Assembly: GCF_002259605.1 (NCBI RefSeq)
Contig: NZ_MWWR01000018.1
Location: 40,672-104,671, forward strand
Reading direction: 5' to 3'
DNA from: Pseudoscardovia radai
GTDB taxonomy: Bacteria > Actinomycetota > Actinomycetes > Actinomycetales > Bifidobacteriaceae
Length of the DNA: 64,000 bases
Part shown: piece by piece, positions 8,623 to 16,701 of the stretch
How the letters are laid out: the number at the start of each line of letters is the position of its first letter
Numbering within the stretch: position 1 is the stretch's first letter
Position numbers and translations under genes: made by a program
Notes under the pieces: generated by a model
The model's database searches: none
What the model saw: only the letters and a program-made list of their open reading frames with translations
Told to the model about the DNA's origin: nothing

Positions 8623-9974
8623 CTTTGAACGCGGCGCCGCAGTGGCGCATCTCTGGTGAGCAAGGACAACGGAATTACGAGCGCGCACTCAGGAGGTATC
8701 CGGCGCAGGCGATCGTCGACCTCAAGGCGTTGCGCGACAACATGGCGCATCTGGTCGATGTGGTCGGCGGCCCGAACTCCGGCACCGCCGTCATGGGCGT
8801 CGTCAAGGCGGACGCCTACGGTCACGGCCTGGTGCCCGCGGCGCTCGCGGCCCTCGCCGGCGGCGCCACATGGCTGGGAACGGCGCAGTCGCACGAGGCG
8901 CTCGTGCTGCGCAAGGCCGGCATCGGCCCGGACCGCGCGCATATCCTCACCTGGCTGTACAACGGCGCCGAGGCGCCTTTCGGCGAGCTCATCGAGAACG
9001 ACATCGACATCTCCGTCGGCTCCCTCGACGGCATCGACGCCGTCGCCGCGGCGGCCCGCACCATCGGCCGTCCCGCGCGCGTGCACGTCAAGGTCGACTC
9101 CGGCTTCGGCCGCAACGGCTTCACGCCGCAGATCTTCGACGCCGCGCTCGCCAAGCTCACCCGTTACGCCTCCGAGGGCGTCCTTGACATCGTGGGGCAG
9201 TGGAGCCACCTCGCCGTGGCGGATATGCCGTCGAACGAGGAATTCGTCGCCGCCACCGACGCCCAGGTCGAGAACTTCAAGGCCTTCACCGCACGCATGG
9301 AGAAGGCCGGCATTCCGCCGCGCATCCGCCACCTCGCCAACACCGCCGCCACGTTGAACCGTCCGGAGATCCACTTCGAGCTCACCCGCCCCGGCGTGGG
9401 CCTGTACGGCTACGAGCCCGACCCCGACATGGGCGAGCCCTCCGACTGGGGCCTCACGCCTGCCATGACGCTGCAGGCGCAGCTGGGCACCGTCAAGGAC
9501 GTCGAGGCCGGCCACGGCATCTCCTACGGTCGCACCTACCTCGCCGAGGAAGACACCTCCACCGCCGTCATGCCCGTGGGATACGCCGACGGCATCCATC
9601 GCTCGGCCTCCGGCTTCAACACCGCCGGTGCCAAGGGAATCGTGCATCTGGGCGGCCCCGTGCGCCTCATGACCGTCGACGGACCGCGCATCGTGCGTGT
9701 CTCGGGTCGCGTGTGCATGGACCAGTGCGTGCTCGACCTGCGCGGCAAGGCCAGCGAACTGGGCGTGCGCGAAGGCGACACCGTGGTGCTGTTCGGCCCC
9801 GGCCGCGGCGAGGTCTACGCCGAGCCGACCGCCGACGACTGGGCGCGCGCCGCCGACACCATCAGCTACGAGATCTTCACCTGCCTGCGCAACCGCATCC
9901 CGCGCCTGTATCTCAACGCCGACGTGCTGCCCGAGGCCGACCGCGCGATGCTCGACCCGGAGAGCGTCCTGTGA
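8619..9974 (+). CDS. alr: Alanine racemase
   Basis: Interconverts L- and D-alanine for peptidoglycan. The PLP lysine is K63 in MGVVKADAYGHG and the catalytic tyrosine Y303 in GHGISYGRTY; an N-terminal TIM barrel and C-terminal beta domain (VSGRVCMDQCVLDL) are both complete over 451 residues. No SD precedes the ATG. A CACAAT box at 8607-8612 would place the transcript start at about the ATG, so a leaderless mRNA is possible; coupling to the small frame ending at 8622 is the alternative. The C-terminus extends about 70 residues beyond the usual end. It overlaps dgt by 4 bases. Confidence 0.95.
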   Translation: MTLNAAPQWRISGEQGQRNYERALRRYPAQAIVDLKALRDNMAHLVDVVGGPNSGTAVMGVVKADAYGHGLVPAALAALAGGATWLGTAQSHEALVLRKAGIGPDRAHILTWLYNGAEAPFGELIENDIDISVGSLDGIDAVAAAARTIGRPARVHVKVDSGFGRNGFTPQIFDAALAKLTRYASEGVLDIVGQWSHLAVADMPSNEEFVAATDAQVENFKAFTARMEKAGIPPRIRHLANTAATLNRPEIHFELTRPGVGLYGYEPDPDMGEPSDWGLTPAMTLQAQLGTVKDVEAGHGISYGRTYLAEEDTSTAVMPVGYADGIHRSASGFNTAGAKGIVHLGGPVRLMTVDGPRIVRVSGRVCMDQCVLDLRGKASELGVREGDTVVLFGPGRGEVYAEPTADDWARAADTISYEIFTCLRNRIPRLYLNADVLPEADRAMLDPESVL

Positions 9975-11302
9975 CCGCGGGCGGTGCGCCCATGCACGCG
10001 TCGGCGTTCACCGACGCGTTCGAAGGCATGATCGGACGCGACGGCGAGGTGATCCCCGCCGGCCGCGGCTATGCCATCGACGACATGGAGCGATGGGTTC
10101 CCGAATCGAGGAAATCCCAGCAGCGCACCGCCTTTCAGCGCGACCGGGCGCGCCTGACGCATTCCAGCGCCCTGCGCCGCCTCGGCGCCAAAACGCAGGT
10201 TCTGGTGGCCGGAACCGACGATTTCGCCCGCACGCGCCTGACCCATACCCTCGAGGTGGCGCAGATCGGCCGGCAGATCGCCACCGTGCTGGGCTGCGAC
10301 CCCGACGTGGTCGACTGCGCCTGCCTCGCGCATGACCTCGGCCACCCGCCGTTCGGGCACAATGGCGAGGCCGAGCTGGCCCGCATCGCCGACCCGATCG
10401 GCGGATTCGAGGGCAACGCGCAGACCCTGCGCCTGCTCACGCGACTGGAACCCAAGGTGTTCCGCGCCGACGGGCGCTCGGCCGGCCTCAACCTCACTCG
10501 CGCCTGCCTTGACGCCGCCGTCAAGTACCCGTGGGACCTCGCACGGGCCCGCGAGCGCGGCACGCGCAAGTTCTGCGTCTACCCCGAGGAGCGCGAGGTC
10601 TTCGCCTGGCTGCGCCGCGGGGCGCCCGGCGAACGGCTGTCGGTCGAGGCGCAGGTCATGGATCTGTCGGACGACATCGCCTATTCCGTCCACGATGTGG
10701 AGGATGCCATCGTCATCGGCGCCTTCGAGCCCGCGTCCATGGCCGATCCGCGCATCGTGGAGGCCGTCATCGACGAGACGCGGGCATGGTACGGGCCGGC
10801 CTGGGACCCTGGCCTGCTCGAGGACGCCGTGGGGCGCCTGCGCGACGACGGCGTGTTCGCCGGCGGTTTCGACGGCTCGCGCCGCAGTCTCGCGCGGCTG
10901 AAGAACCTGACGTCCGACCTCATCGGGCGTTTCGCCGGCGCCGTCGAACGTGCCACGCGCGATACGCACGGACCCGGTCCGCTGACGCGCTACGGCGCCT
11001 CGCTCGTCATTCCGGAGGGCACCGCGTACGAGATCATGGCGCTCAAGGGCGTGGCCGTGCATTTCGTGATGGCGCCGCGCGCCGCCGAGCCGCTGCATGA
11101 ACGCCAGCGGCGTATCATCGCCGACCTCGTCGACGTGTTCATGGAGCGTTCGCCCCAGCCGCATCCCGCGCTCGCCCCCGTTTTCCTCGACGATTGGCGC
11201 CGCGCCGGAGATGACGGCGCGCGTCTGCGTGTGGCCGTGGATCAGGTGGCGAGTCTGACCGACATCCGCGCTGTGGATCTGCACGACACGCTGTGCGGGT
11301 AG
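9971..11302 (+). CDS. dgt: Deoxyguanosinetriphosphate triphosphohydrolase-like protein (HD domain)
   Basis: HD-superfamily phosphohydrolase splitting dNTPs (dGTP in the type enzyme) into deoxynucleoside and triphosphate. Metal ligands: H92 in THTLEVAQIGRQIA and H121-D122 in CLAHDLGHPPFGHNGE; the distal Asp is in MDLSDDIAYSVHDVED. Start GTG at 9971, in a GTGA overlap with the alr stop and preceded by GGAG 8 bases upstream; an alternative ATG is at 9992. The 443 residues match the type-2 dGTPase-like group that sits just before dnaG in actinobacteria. Confidence 0.93.
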   Translation: MTAGGAPMHASAFTDAFEGMIGRDGEVIPAGRGYAIDDMERWVPESRKSQQRTAFQRDRARLTHSSALRRLGAKTQVLVAGTDDFARTRLTHTLEVAQIGRQIATVLGCDPDVVDCACLAHDLGHPPFGHNGEAELARIADPIGGFEGNAQTLRLLTRLEPKVFRADGRSAGLNLTRACLDAAVKYPWDLARARERGTRKFCVYPEEREVFAWLRRGAPGERLSVEAQVMDLSDDIAYSVHDVEDAIVIGAFEPASMADPRIVEAVIDETRAWYGPAWDPGLLEDAVGRLRDDGVFAGGFDGSRRSLARLKNLTSDLIGRFAGAVERATRDTHGPGPLTRYGASLVIPEGTAYEIMALKGVAVHFVMAPRAAEPLHERQRRIIADLVDVFMERSPQPHPALAPVFLDDWRRAGDDGARLRVAVDQVASLTDIRAVDLHDTLCG

Positions 11303-11389
11303 GGCGCGGCACGGGTCGCGCGGCGCGGGTCAAGCGCGTGGTCGCGCGGCGTTCGCCTGCTGCGAGAGAGTCCCGCCTCGCCGCGCCTG

Positions 11390-11435
11390 TGGGTAAGCTA
11401 TCCGTACGGGATGGCTTGCGCGGCGGCGCCATCGT
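11390..11435 (+). promoter_or_regulatory. Candidate dnaG promoter and ACGATGGCGCC element
   Basis: GTGGGTAAGCTAT at 11390-11402 contains a TAAGCT -10-like box; a near-identical GTGGGTAAGATA occurs upstream of purK. GGCGCCATCGT at 11425-11435 is one copy of an intergenic motif that recurs in this window (reverse ACGATGGCGCC). The dgt-dnaG gap is 185 bases. No clear -35 is visible. Confidence 0.3.
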
Positions 11436-11487
11436 GTATTTTCCCTGACGCGCGCCGCACCGCACGCCGACATAAGAAGGAGGACGC

Positions 11488-13521
11488 ATGGCCGGGTTCG
11501 TGGTCAAGGAGGATATCGAGAAGGTCCGCGACATGGCGAACCTGTATGACATCGTCTCCGACGACGTGACGCTGAAATCCAGCGGTTCGCAGTACACGGG
11601 CCTGTGCCCGTTCCACGACGAGAAGACACCGAGCTTCTTCGTCAACCCCTCGAACGGCTTCTGGCACTGCTTCGGCTGCGGCAAGAGCGGCGACGTCTTC
11701 GACTACGTGCAGGAGAGGGAGGGCGTCGACTTCCGCGAGGCCCTCGAAATCGTGGCGGACCGCTACCACTACGAACTGCATTACGAGGACCGCTCCACCG
11801 GCAAGCGCAAGCCGAACGCGGGCGTTACGCGCAGCCGGCTGCTCGAGGCATGCGCCGAGGCGCAGAAATTCTTCGTCTCCCAGCTCACCAGCAAGGACGC
11901 GCTCAAGGCGCGCCAGCTGCTCGACGGGCGCAAGTTCCAGCGCGCCGACTGCGAGCGCTTCGGCTGCGGATACGCGCCGCGCGGCGGGTCCGAGCTCGTG
12001 CGGTACCTGTCGTCGAAAGGCTTCACGATCGACGAGATGGTCGGCGCGGGGCTGGCGCGCATGGGCACGAACGGGCCCTACGACTACTTCCGCGGCCGCG
12101 TGACCTGGCCGATCCGAGACACGACGGGGCGCACGCTTGGCTTCGGCGCGCGCAAGCTGTTCGACGACGACCGCATCGGCGCCAAGTACATCAACACGCC
12201 GGACACGAAGCTGTACCACAAGAACCAGGTGCTGTACGGCATCGACATGGCCAAGGAGTCCATCCGCAAGACGCACCAGATCGTGATCGTGGAAGGCTAC
12301 ACCGATGTCATGGCGTGCCATCTGTCGGGCGTGACCACGGCCGTGGCGACCTGCGGCACCGCGTTCGGCGAGGAGCATGCGAAGATCGCGCGCCGCCTCA
12401 TCGCCGACGAGAAGCTCGGCGGGCTGCATCTGGTGGGGCCCATGCGCCGCTCGCGCATTGTGTTCACCTTCGACGGCGATTCGGCGGGGCAGAAGGCCGC
12501 GCTGCACGCCTTCGGCCTCGACGGGCAGTTCCTCACGCAGGCCTTCGTCGCCGTGGCGCATGACGGGCTCGACCCGTGCGACCTGCGCATCCAGGACGGG
12601 GAGGACGCCGTGCGCAGCCTGATCGCCGACGCGCGTCCGCTCTACGATTTCGTGATCGACACGGTGGTGGACCGCTTCGACACGCAGTACGCCGCCGGCA
12701 AGGTGGGCGCCGAGCGGGCCGTGGCGCCGATCATCGCGCAGATTCGCGACGTTTCGCTGCAACACCAGTACACGCGTCAGACCGCGGGGCATATCGGCGT
12801 GCCCATTGATGACCTCAACGCCGCCGTGATCCGCGAGCGGGCGCGTCTGGGCGTGCGCGACGAGGACATCTACGCGCAGCCGCCGCAGCGGCAGCCGATG
12901 TCGCAGCGCCAGGCTCAGCTCGATGCCGCGCAGCGGTACGCCGTGGCGCGCTCCAACGCCGAGAACCAGCACTACTGGCGTGTGGACGACACCGTGTTCA
13001 TGACCGAGCAGCAGTTCATGGGCGTGGTGGTGCAGATTCCGCGCGCGTTCGACCCCACGCAGTTCGGCAACATCACCGAGCGATGCTTCCTCACCCCCGT
13101 GTTTCGCAGCCTGTTCCAGGCGCTTGAGGTGGCGGGCGGGCTGCCGGCGCCCGACGCGCAGATGACCCAGAGCGCGTGGGTCGGCTCCCTCGTGCAGGCG
13201 GCCGGGCCCGAGCTCGCGCCGGTGGTGCAGGAGCTGGCGGCCATGCCGCTGCCGCTGTCGGTGGATCCGCAGGCGGCCGACGCCGCGCAGGAGGGCGTGG
13301 CTCCGCTGCGGTCGCCCAGCCAGCAGGAGGCCAGCTACGCCAGGCAGCTGCTGGTCAACCTTCTCGACGCCGACTGCATGCGCCGCATCGCCCAGATCCG
13401 CTCGCGCATGAAGATGCTCCCCGAAGGTGACGAGAAGTTCCGGCTCCTGGGCGAGATCTCCCGCATTGAGCAGAACCGCAAGCAGATCCAGGACTTCGTC
13501 TTCAACTCCAGCGTCCGGTGA
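11488..13521 (+). CDS. dnaG: DNA primase
   Basis: Makes RNA primers for replication together with DnaB. The CHC2 zinc ribbon has ligands C40, H43, C61 and C64 (CPFH...WHCFGC). The TOPRIM catalytic domain shows E269 (IVEGYTDVMA) and the DxD pair D329/D331 (TFDGDSAGQKAA). The C-terminal helicase-binding region is divergent, as usual in actinobacteria. It has a strong SD (AGAAGGAGG, 4 bases before ATG) and full length at 677 residues. It is followed immediately by a palindromic repeat array. Confidence 0.96.
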   Translation: MAGFVVKEDIEKVRDMANLYDIVSDDVTLKSSGSQYTGLCPFHDEKTPSFFVNPSNGFWHCFGCGKSGDVFDYVQEREGVDFREALEIVADRYHYELHYEDRSTGKRKPNAGVTRSRLLEACAEAQKFFVSQLTSKDALKARQLLDGRKFQRADCERFGCGYAPRGGSELVRYLSSKGFTIDEMVGAGLARMGTNGPYDYFRGRVTWPIRDTTGRTLGFGARKLFDDDRIGAKYINTPDTKLYHKNQVLYGIDMAKESIRKTHQIVIVEGYTDVMACHLSGVTTAVATCGTAFGEEHAKIARRLIADEKLGGLHLVGPMRRSRIVFTFDGDSAGQKAALHAFGLDGQFLTQAFVAVAHDGLDPCDLRIQDGEDAVRSLIADARPLYDFVIDTVVDRFDTQYAAGKVGAERAVAPIIAQIRDVSLQHQYTRQTAGHIGVPIDDLNAAVIRERARLGVRDEDIYAQPPQRQPMSQRQAQLDAAQRYAVARSNAENQHYWRVDDTVFMTEQQFMGVVVQIPRAFDPTQFGNITERCFLTPVFRSLFQALEVAGGLPAPDAQMTQSAWVGSLVQAAGPELAPVVQELAAMPLPLSVDPQAADAAQEGVAPLRSPSQQEASYARQLLVNLLDADCMRRIAQIRSRMKMLPEGDEKFRLLGEISRIEQNRKQIQDFVFNSSVR

Positions 13522-13569
13522 CGCGGGGGCGGTGAGCGGCGCGGGCGGCGCTGCGCGGGCGCGAGTGAC

Positions 13570-13957
13570 TTCGTGGTGAGGATTCTTCGCCATGAAGGGT
13601 TGGTTTTGGTGTGGGTGGGTGGTTTTGCGTCGGGAATGGCGGTTCGTGGCGAGGATTGTTCGCCATGAAAGATGATTTTTCGTCTCGGCGGGTGTTTTGG
13701 CGCTCGGCGGGCGGTTCGTGGCGAGGATTCTTCGCCACGAGGGTTGGTTTTGGTTCGGGCTGGCTGGTTTGTGTCGGAATTGTTGGTTCGTGGCGAGGAT
13801 TGTTCGCCATGAGAGGTGATTTTTTGTCTCGGCGGGTGTTTTGGCGCTTGGCGGGTGGTTCGTGGCGAGGATTGTTTGCCATGAAGGTTTGGTTTGGCCT
13901 GGAGTGCCGGTTTTCTCCTACGATTGGGCGCTCGTGGCGAGGATTCTTCGCCATGAA
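13570..13957. repeat. Palindromic tandem array A, left part (six copies, 72-bp period)
   Basis: A 27-base hairpin unit, TTCGTGGYGA / 7-base loop GGATTST / TCGCCATGAA (10-bp stem with one G-U pair when Y is C), recurs at 13570, 13643, 13715, 13787, 13859 and 13931, spaced 73, 72, 72, 72, 72. The 45-base linkers are G/T-rich on this strand and fall into a few types, e.g. one starting GGGTTGGTTTTGG and one ending TTTTCTCCTACGATTGGGCG; the same types reappear in the right part beyond the DUF559 gene. The 24-residue peptide repeats readable on the other strand follow from the 72-base period. No coding signal, no cas genes. Confidence 0.85.
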
Positions 13958-14169
13958 AGGGCAATCGCAAGAATGGGGCGATGGGCGGGATGACGTGCGC
14001 AGAGTCCGGTTCGCTTTCGGAGACGGGAACATCGTGGATATTCATGAACCGAACAGAAGAGCTACTGGAATTATCCACAAGTTGCGCGAGTGCGGCGTGT
14101 TGTTGCGACGGTTGTCCACAATGGGCGGAGGCGCGGAGTGTCGGATTCGCGATTCCATATCGTGACCGT

Positions 14170-15138
14170 ATGACAGAACTCATTCAATCTCGATTGCTCA
14201 GGAAATCGCAACATTATACGTTCGAGACCGACGAGGTCCGTCTCATCAAAGTCCGTGGCGAAACCCTCGCGCGTTGCAAGGAGTTGCAGCAGCATGTGGC
14301 GAAGCCCCTGGTGTTCGCGTTGGACACTGCGCTGAAACTCCAATGCATCGATGTACCGAGTTCCTTTGATTCGCAGGATCTCTCTGTTGTGGCCACGTCC
14401 CGGTCGGAACGCCGGCGAATCAACGGGGTCAGGTGCACCGAGTGGTCATATGCCTTGCAGACGGTGACGCGAGACGGCGTCGAATGCGTGGCGCCGGGCA
14501 CCACCTGGCTGATGGCGGCTCGTTTCCTCGATCTGCATGACCTTGTGCTGCTTGGAGATGCCATGATGCGTCGCAGTGACCAGATTCGCGTGTTGCAACC
14601 CAGCATTTTCAGGACATTGTGCGATGACATCGAAGCCGAACTCGCTACGCGGAAAAGGCGGGCTCCCGTGGGATTCCGTAATTGCCGGCGCGCCTTGTGG
14701 CTGATGCGGGCGAATACGGATTCCTTCATGGAGTCGCAATTGCGCTTGGCGCTGGTCAGTCATGGATTGCCGTGTCCGGAAGTGAACCATCAGGTGACGT
14801 GTACCGGGGCGGACGGGAAGCAGCGCTGTTTCTATCTGGATCTCGCCTATCCGGAGGTCAAGGTAGCGGTTGAATACGACGGAAGACAGCATGCGGACAA
14901 TTGGGAGTATGACCAGGCGCGTATCCGTGCGCTTGACAATGCTCAATGGCTTCGACTCGGTGTTTTCCGACCGGATTTGGCGAATGATGCGAGGAGAATG
15001 GAGATTGCCAAGGCCGTTGCCGAGCGGATGGAGCGGCGTTGCCGGACGAAGGTTCCGGTGCGCGATCCGTTGCCGCTGCATCGGATAGCCGACCGGTGGC
15101 GGCGAAAGGCGGAAGCGGCGAAGGCGCCGGAACGCTGA
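14170..15138 (+). CDS. DUF559 / Vsr-like endonuclease-fold protein
   Basis: A 322-residue protein with a C-terminal DUF559 core: after an N-terminal region of about 190 residues comes ESQLRLALVSHGLPCPEVNHQV, then FYLDLAYPEVKVAVEYDGRQHADNWEYDQAR and a long helical end. The E...D...EYDG pattern is the PD-(D/E)xK arrangement of Vsr-like nucleases. The N-terminal part resembles the AbiEi-like region often fused to DUF559 in actinobacteria; this is an inference. Start at ATG 14170; the frame is open further 5' to 13981 with no SD. Base and codon use is visibly less GC-rich than in neighbouring genes, and it lies inside a repeat array, both suggesting acquisition. Actual activity is unknown. Confidence 0.75.
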   Translation: MTELIQSRLLRKSQHYTFETDEVRLIKVRGETLARCKELQQHVAKPLVFALDTALKLQCIDVPSSFDSQDLSVVATSRSERRRINGVRCTEWSYALQTVTRDGVECVAPGTTWLMAARFLDLHDLVLLGDAMMRRSDQIRVLQPSIFRTLCDDIEAELATRKRRAPVGFRNCRRALWLMRANTDSFMESQLRLALVSHGLPCPEVNHQVTCTGADGKQRCFYLDLAYPEVKVAVEYDGRQHADNWEYDQARIRALDNAQWLRLGVFRPDLANDARRMEIAKAVAERMERRCRTKVPVRDPLPLHRIADRWRRKAEAAKAPER

Positions 15139-15189
15139 TGATTTTGTGGCGTTGCCGGGGCCGAGTGTGTTTTGGCGCTCGGTGGGCGG

Positions 15190-15505
15190 CTCGTGGTGAG
15201 GATCCTTCGCCATGAAGGGTTGGTTTTGGTTCGGGCTGGCTGGTTTGTGTCGGAATTGTTGGTTCGTGGTGAGGATTCTTCGCCATGAAGGCTTGGTTTG
15301 GCTTGGAGTGCCGGTTTTCTCCTACGATTAGGCGTTCGTGGTGAGGATTGTTCGCCATGAGGGGTGGTTTTCCGTTCCGGTGGGTGCTTTGGCGCTCGGC
15401 GGGCGGTTCGTGGTGAGGATTGTTCGCCATGAAGGCTTGGTTTGGTTCGGAGTGCCGGTTTTCTCCTACGATTGGGCGTTCGTGGTGAGGATTGTTCGCC
15501 GTAAA
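15190..15505. repeat. Palindromic tandem array A, right part (five copies, 72-bp period)
   Basis: The same 27-base hairpin unit as on the left side of the DUF559 gene, at 15190, 15263, 15335, 15407 and 15479 (spacing 73, 72, 72, 72). Here the variant TTCGTGGTGA dominates, whereas the left side mostly has TTCGTGGCGA; the T version turns one G-C pair into a weaker one. Linkers share whole segments with the left side, so the gene appears to have been inserted in, or duplicated with, one array. No gene is seen in 15139-15547. Confidence 0.85.
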
Positions 15506-15547
15506 CCGCCCGCCGGCGCGAGGGCGTGGGCGGGCGGGGGAGTCGGG

Positions 15548-15621
15548 TGCCCCAGGCCGGATTCGAACCGGCGACCTCCGACTTAGAAGGACGTTGCTCT
15601 ATCCAACTGAGCTACTGGGGC
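15548..15621 (-). tRNA. tRNA-Arg (anticodon TCT)
   Basis: Read on the minus strand: acceptor GCCCCAG pairs perfectly with CTGGGGC, D-stem GCTC/GAGC, T-stem GCCGG/CCGGC with loop TTCGAAT, anticodon loop CTTCTAA giving anticodon TCT (codon AGA). CCA is not encoded. The anticodon stem ACGTC/GTCGG has two mispairs (A27-G43 and U30-U40), whereas the E. coli homologue has ACGAC/GTCGT. It may be a true lineage feature; see findings. Confidence 0.93.
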
Positions 15622-15764
15622 GGCGGAGCGGTCATCGCTCCACATGGCATTGTACTCACAGCACGCGGATTCGTCATCGTGCGCCCCGTCGTCGCGCGTC
15701 GCCGCCGTCATCCAACCCGGCACCGACGTCGAAGCCGCCGCTCCCCGCAATCCCACCCGTCGCG

Positions 15765-15770
15765 TAGACT
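15765..15770 (+). promoter_or_regulatory. Candidate -10 box of purE
   Basis: TAGACT in CGCGTAGACTGGG, giving a predicted 5' UTR of about 42 bases before the purE ATG. The same TAGACTGG word occurs upstream of the kinase gene (24360) and near 32522. No convincing -35. Confidence 0.35.
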
Positions 15771-15818
15771 GGGAAAGTCGTGACCCGCAAAGGATGCGGG
15801 ACCGGCGATGGAGGAAAA

Positions 15819-16316
15819 ATGCCTGAGAACAAGCCGCTTGTTGCCGTCGTCATGGGCTCGTCGAGCGATTGGGAGACCATGAAGCACGCCTGCGAGATTC
15901 TCGATCGTTTCGAGGTGCCGTATATGAAGCAGGTGATCTCCGCCCACCGCACGCCCGAACTCATGGCCGACTTCGCCCATGGCGCGCGCAGCAATGGACT
16001 GCATGTCATCATCGCCGGCGCGGGTGGCGCCGCGCATCTGCCGGGCATGATCGCCGCGCAGACCACGCTTCCGGTTATCGGCGTCCCCGTGCGCTCCCAC
16101 GCGCTGTCCGGCTGGGATTCGCTTCTGTCCATCGTGCAGATGCCCGGCGGCATCCCCGTCGCCACCACCGCGGTCGGCAACTCCGGCGCCACGAACGCGG
16201 GTCTGCTCGCGGTCCAGATTCTGTCGACCACCGACGAGCGCCTTGCTCAGGCCCTTGCTGATTACCGCAACGAGCTCAAGGAGAAGGTCGCGAAGTCGAA
16301 CGAGGAGCTCGTCTGA
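15819..16316 (+). CDS. purE: N5-carboxyaminoimidazole ribonucleotide mutase
   Basis: Moves the carboxyl group of N5-CAIR to give CAIR in de novo purine synthesis. [19 protein letters not shown] is the class I PurE nucleotide-binding start; [10 protein letters not shown] carries the catalytic His, and [13 protein letters not shown] and [16 protein letters not shown] are conserved. Start at MPENKPLV (ATG 15819) with GGAGG 4 bases upstream; 165 residues is normal. It partners with purK, 385 bases downstream on the same strand. Confidence 0.96.
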   Translation: MPENKPLVAVVMGSSSDWETMKHACEILDRFEVPYMKQVISAHRTPELMADFAHGARSNGLHVIIAGAGGAAHLPGMIAAQTTLPVIGVPVRSHALSGWDSLLSIVQMPGGIPVATTAVGNSGATNAGLLAVQILSTTDERLAQALADYRNELKEKVAKSNEELV

Positions 16317-16701
16317 AATCTGGCGCGAAAGGCGTCGGAAGGCCGCGCTTGGGTTTCCGGCGTCGTGCCCTGCGCGCCGCGAGGGCATACGATGCCTCCG
16401 CTCCGCTTTTTGCGGCGGAAAGGCATACGATGGCGCCGCCGCAATGTGGTCCGACCCCATTCGCCATCCGTCGCCGGAAGTGTCGTCTTGCTCACAGAGG
16501 CGCGTTCACCGCGGCGCGGTGGGTAAGATAGGTGCGCGACAGCGGACGCCGTTCCCGGTGCCGCATGCCGCAAGACACTGCAGGGCCCAGACACAGGCCC
16601 CGGACACAGGGGCCCAGACCCCGCAAGACACAAGACCCGATACCGACCTCAGACAGACCGGCTCGCCCGCGCGGGCCGGGCGAGCCGACAAAGGAAGCGC
16701 G
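16317..16701 (+). other. purE-purK intergenic region (385 bases, no gene seen)
   Basis: Holds a hairpin-like CCGCTCCGC-TTTTT-GCGGCGG around 16398-16418, two GCATACGATG words at about 16385 and 16424, and one exact ACGATGGCGCC at 16428-16438. GTGGGTAAGATAGG near 16520 carries a possible -10 (TAAGAT) for purK. A C/A-rich stretch (16575-16640) has short repeats of GACACAGGCCC type. The gap suggests that purK can be transcribed on its own. Confidence 0.4.

Noticed and set aside
13502..14032. Minus-strand protein with 24-residue repeats (MANNPRHEPPAKRQ type) and its partner near 14858-15430
   Set aside because: They arise because 72 is a multiple of three; the sister arrays with periods 73 and 74 cannot code, there is no Shine-Dalgarno and composition is that of the linkers.
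13981..14169. 5' extension of the DUF559 gene with a Cys-rich segment (CASAACCCDGCPQW)
   Set aside because: No Shine-Dalgarno for the extended start, and the segment runs over the last hairpin of array A; the family fold begins near 14170. It is not a poly-Cys leader since the frame continues into the gene.
13570..15505. CRISPR array
   Set aside because: Regular 27-base repeats with 45-base linkers look CRISPR-like, but linkers recur in the same types on both sides, repeats are hairpins with variants, and no cas genes are present.
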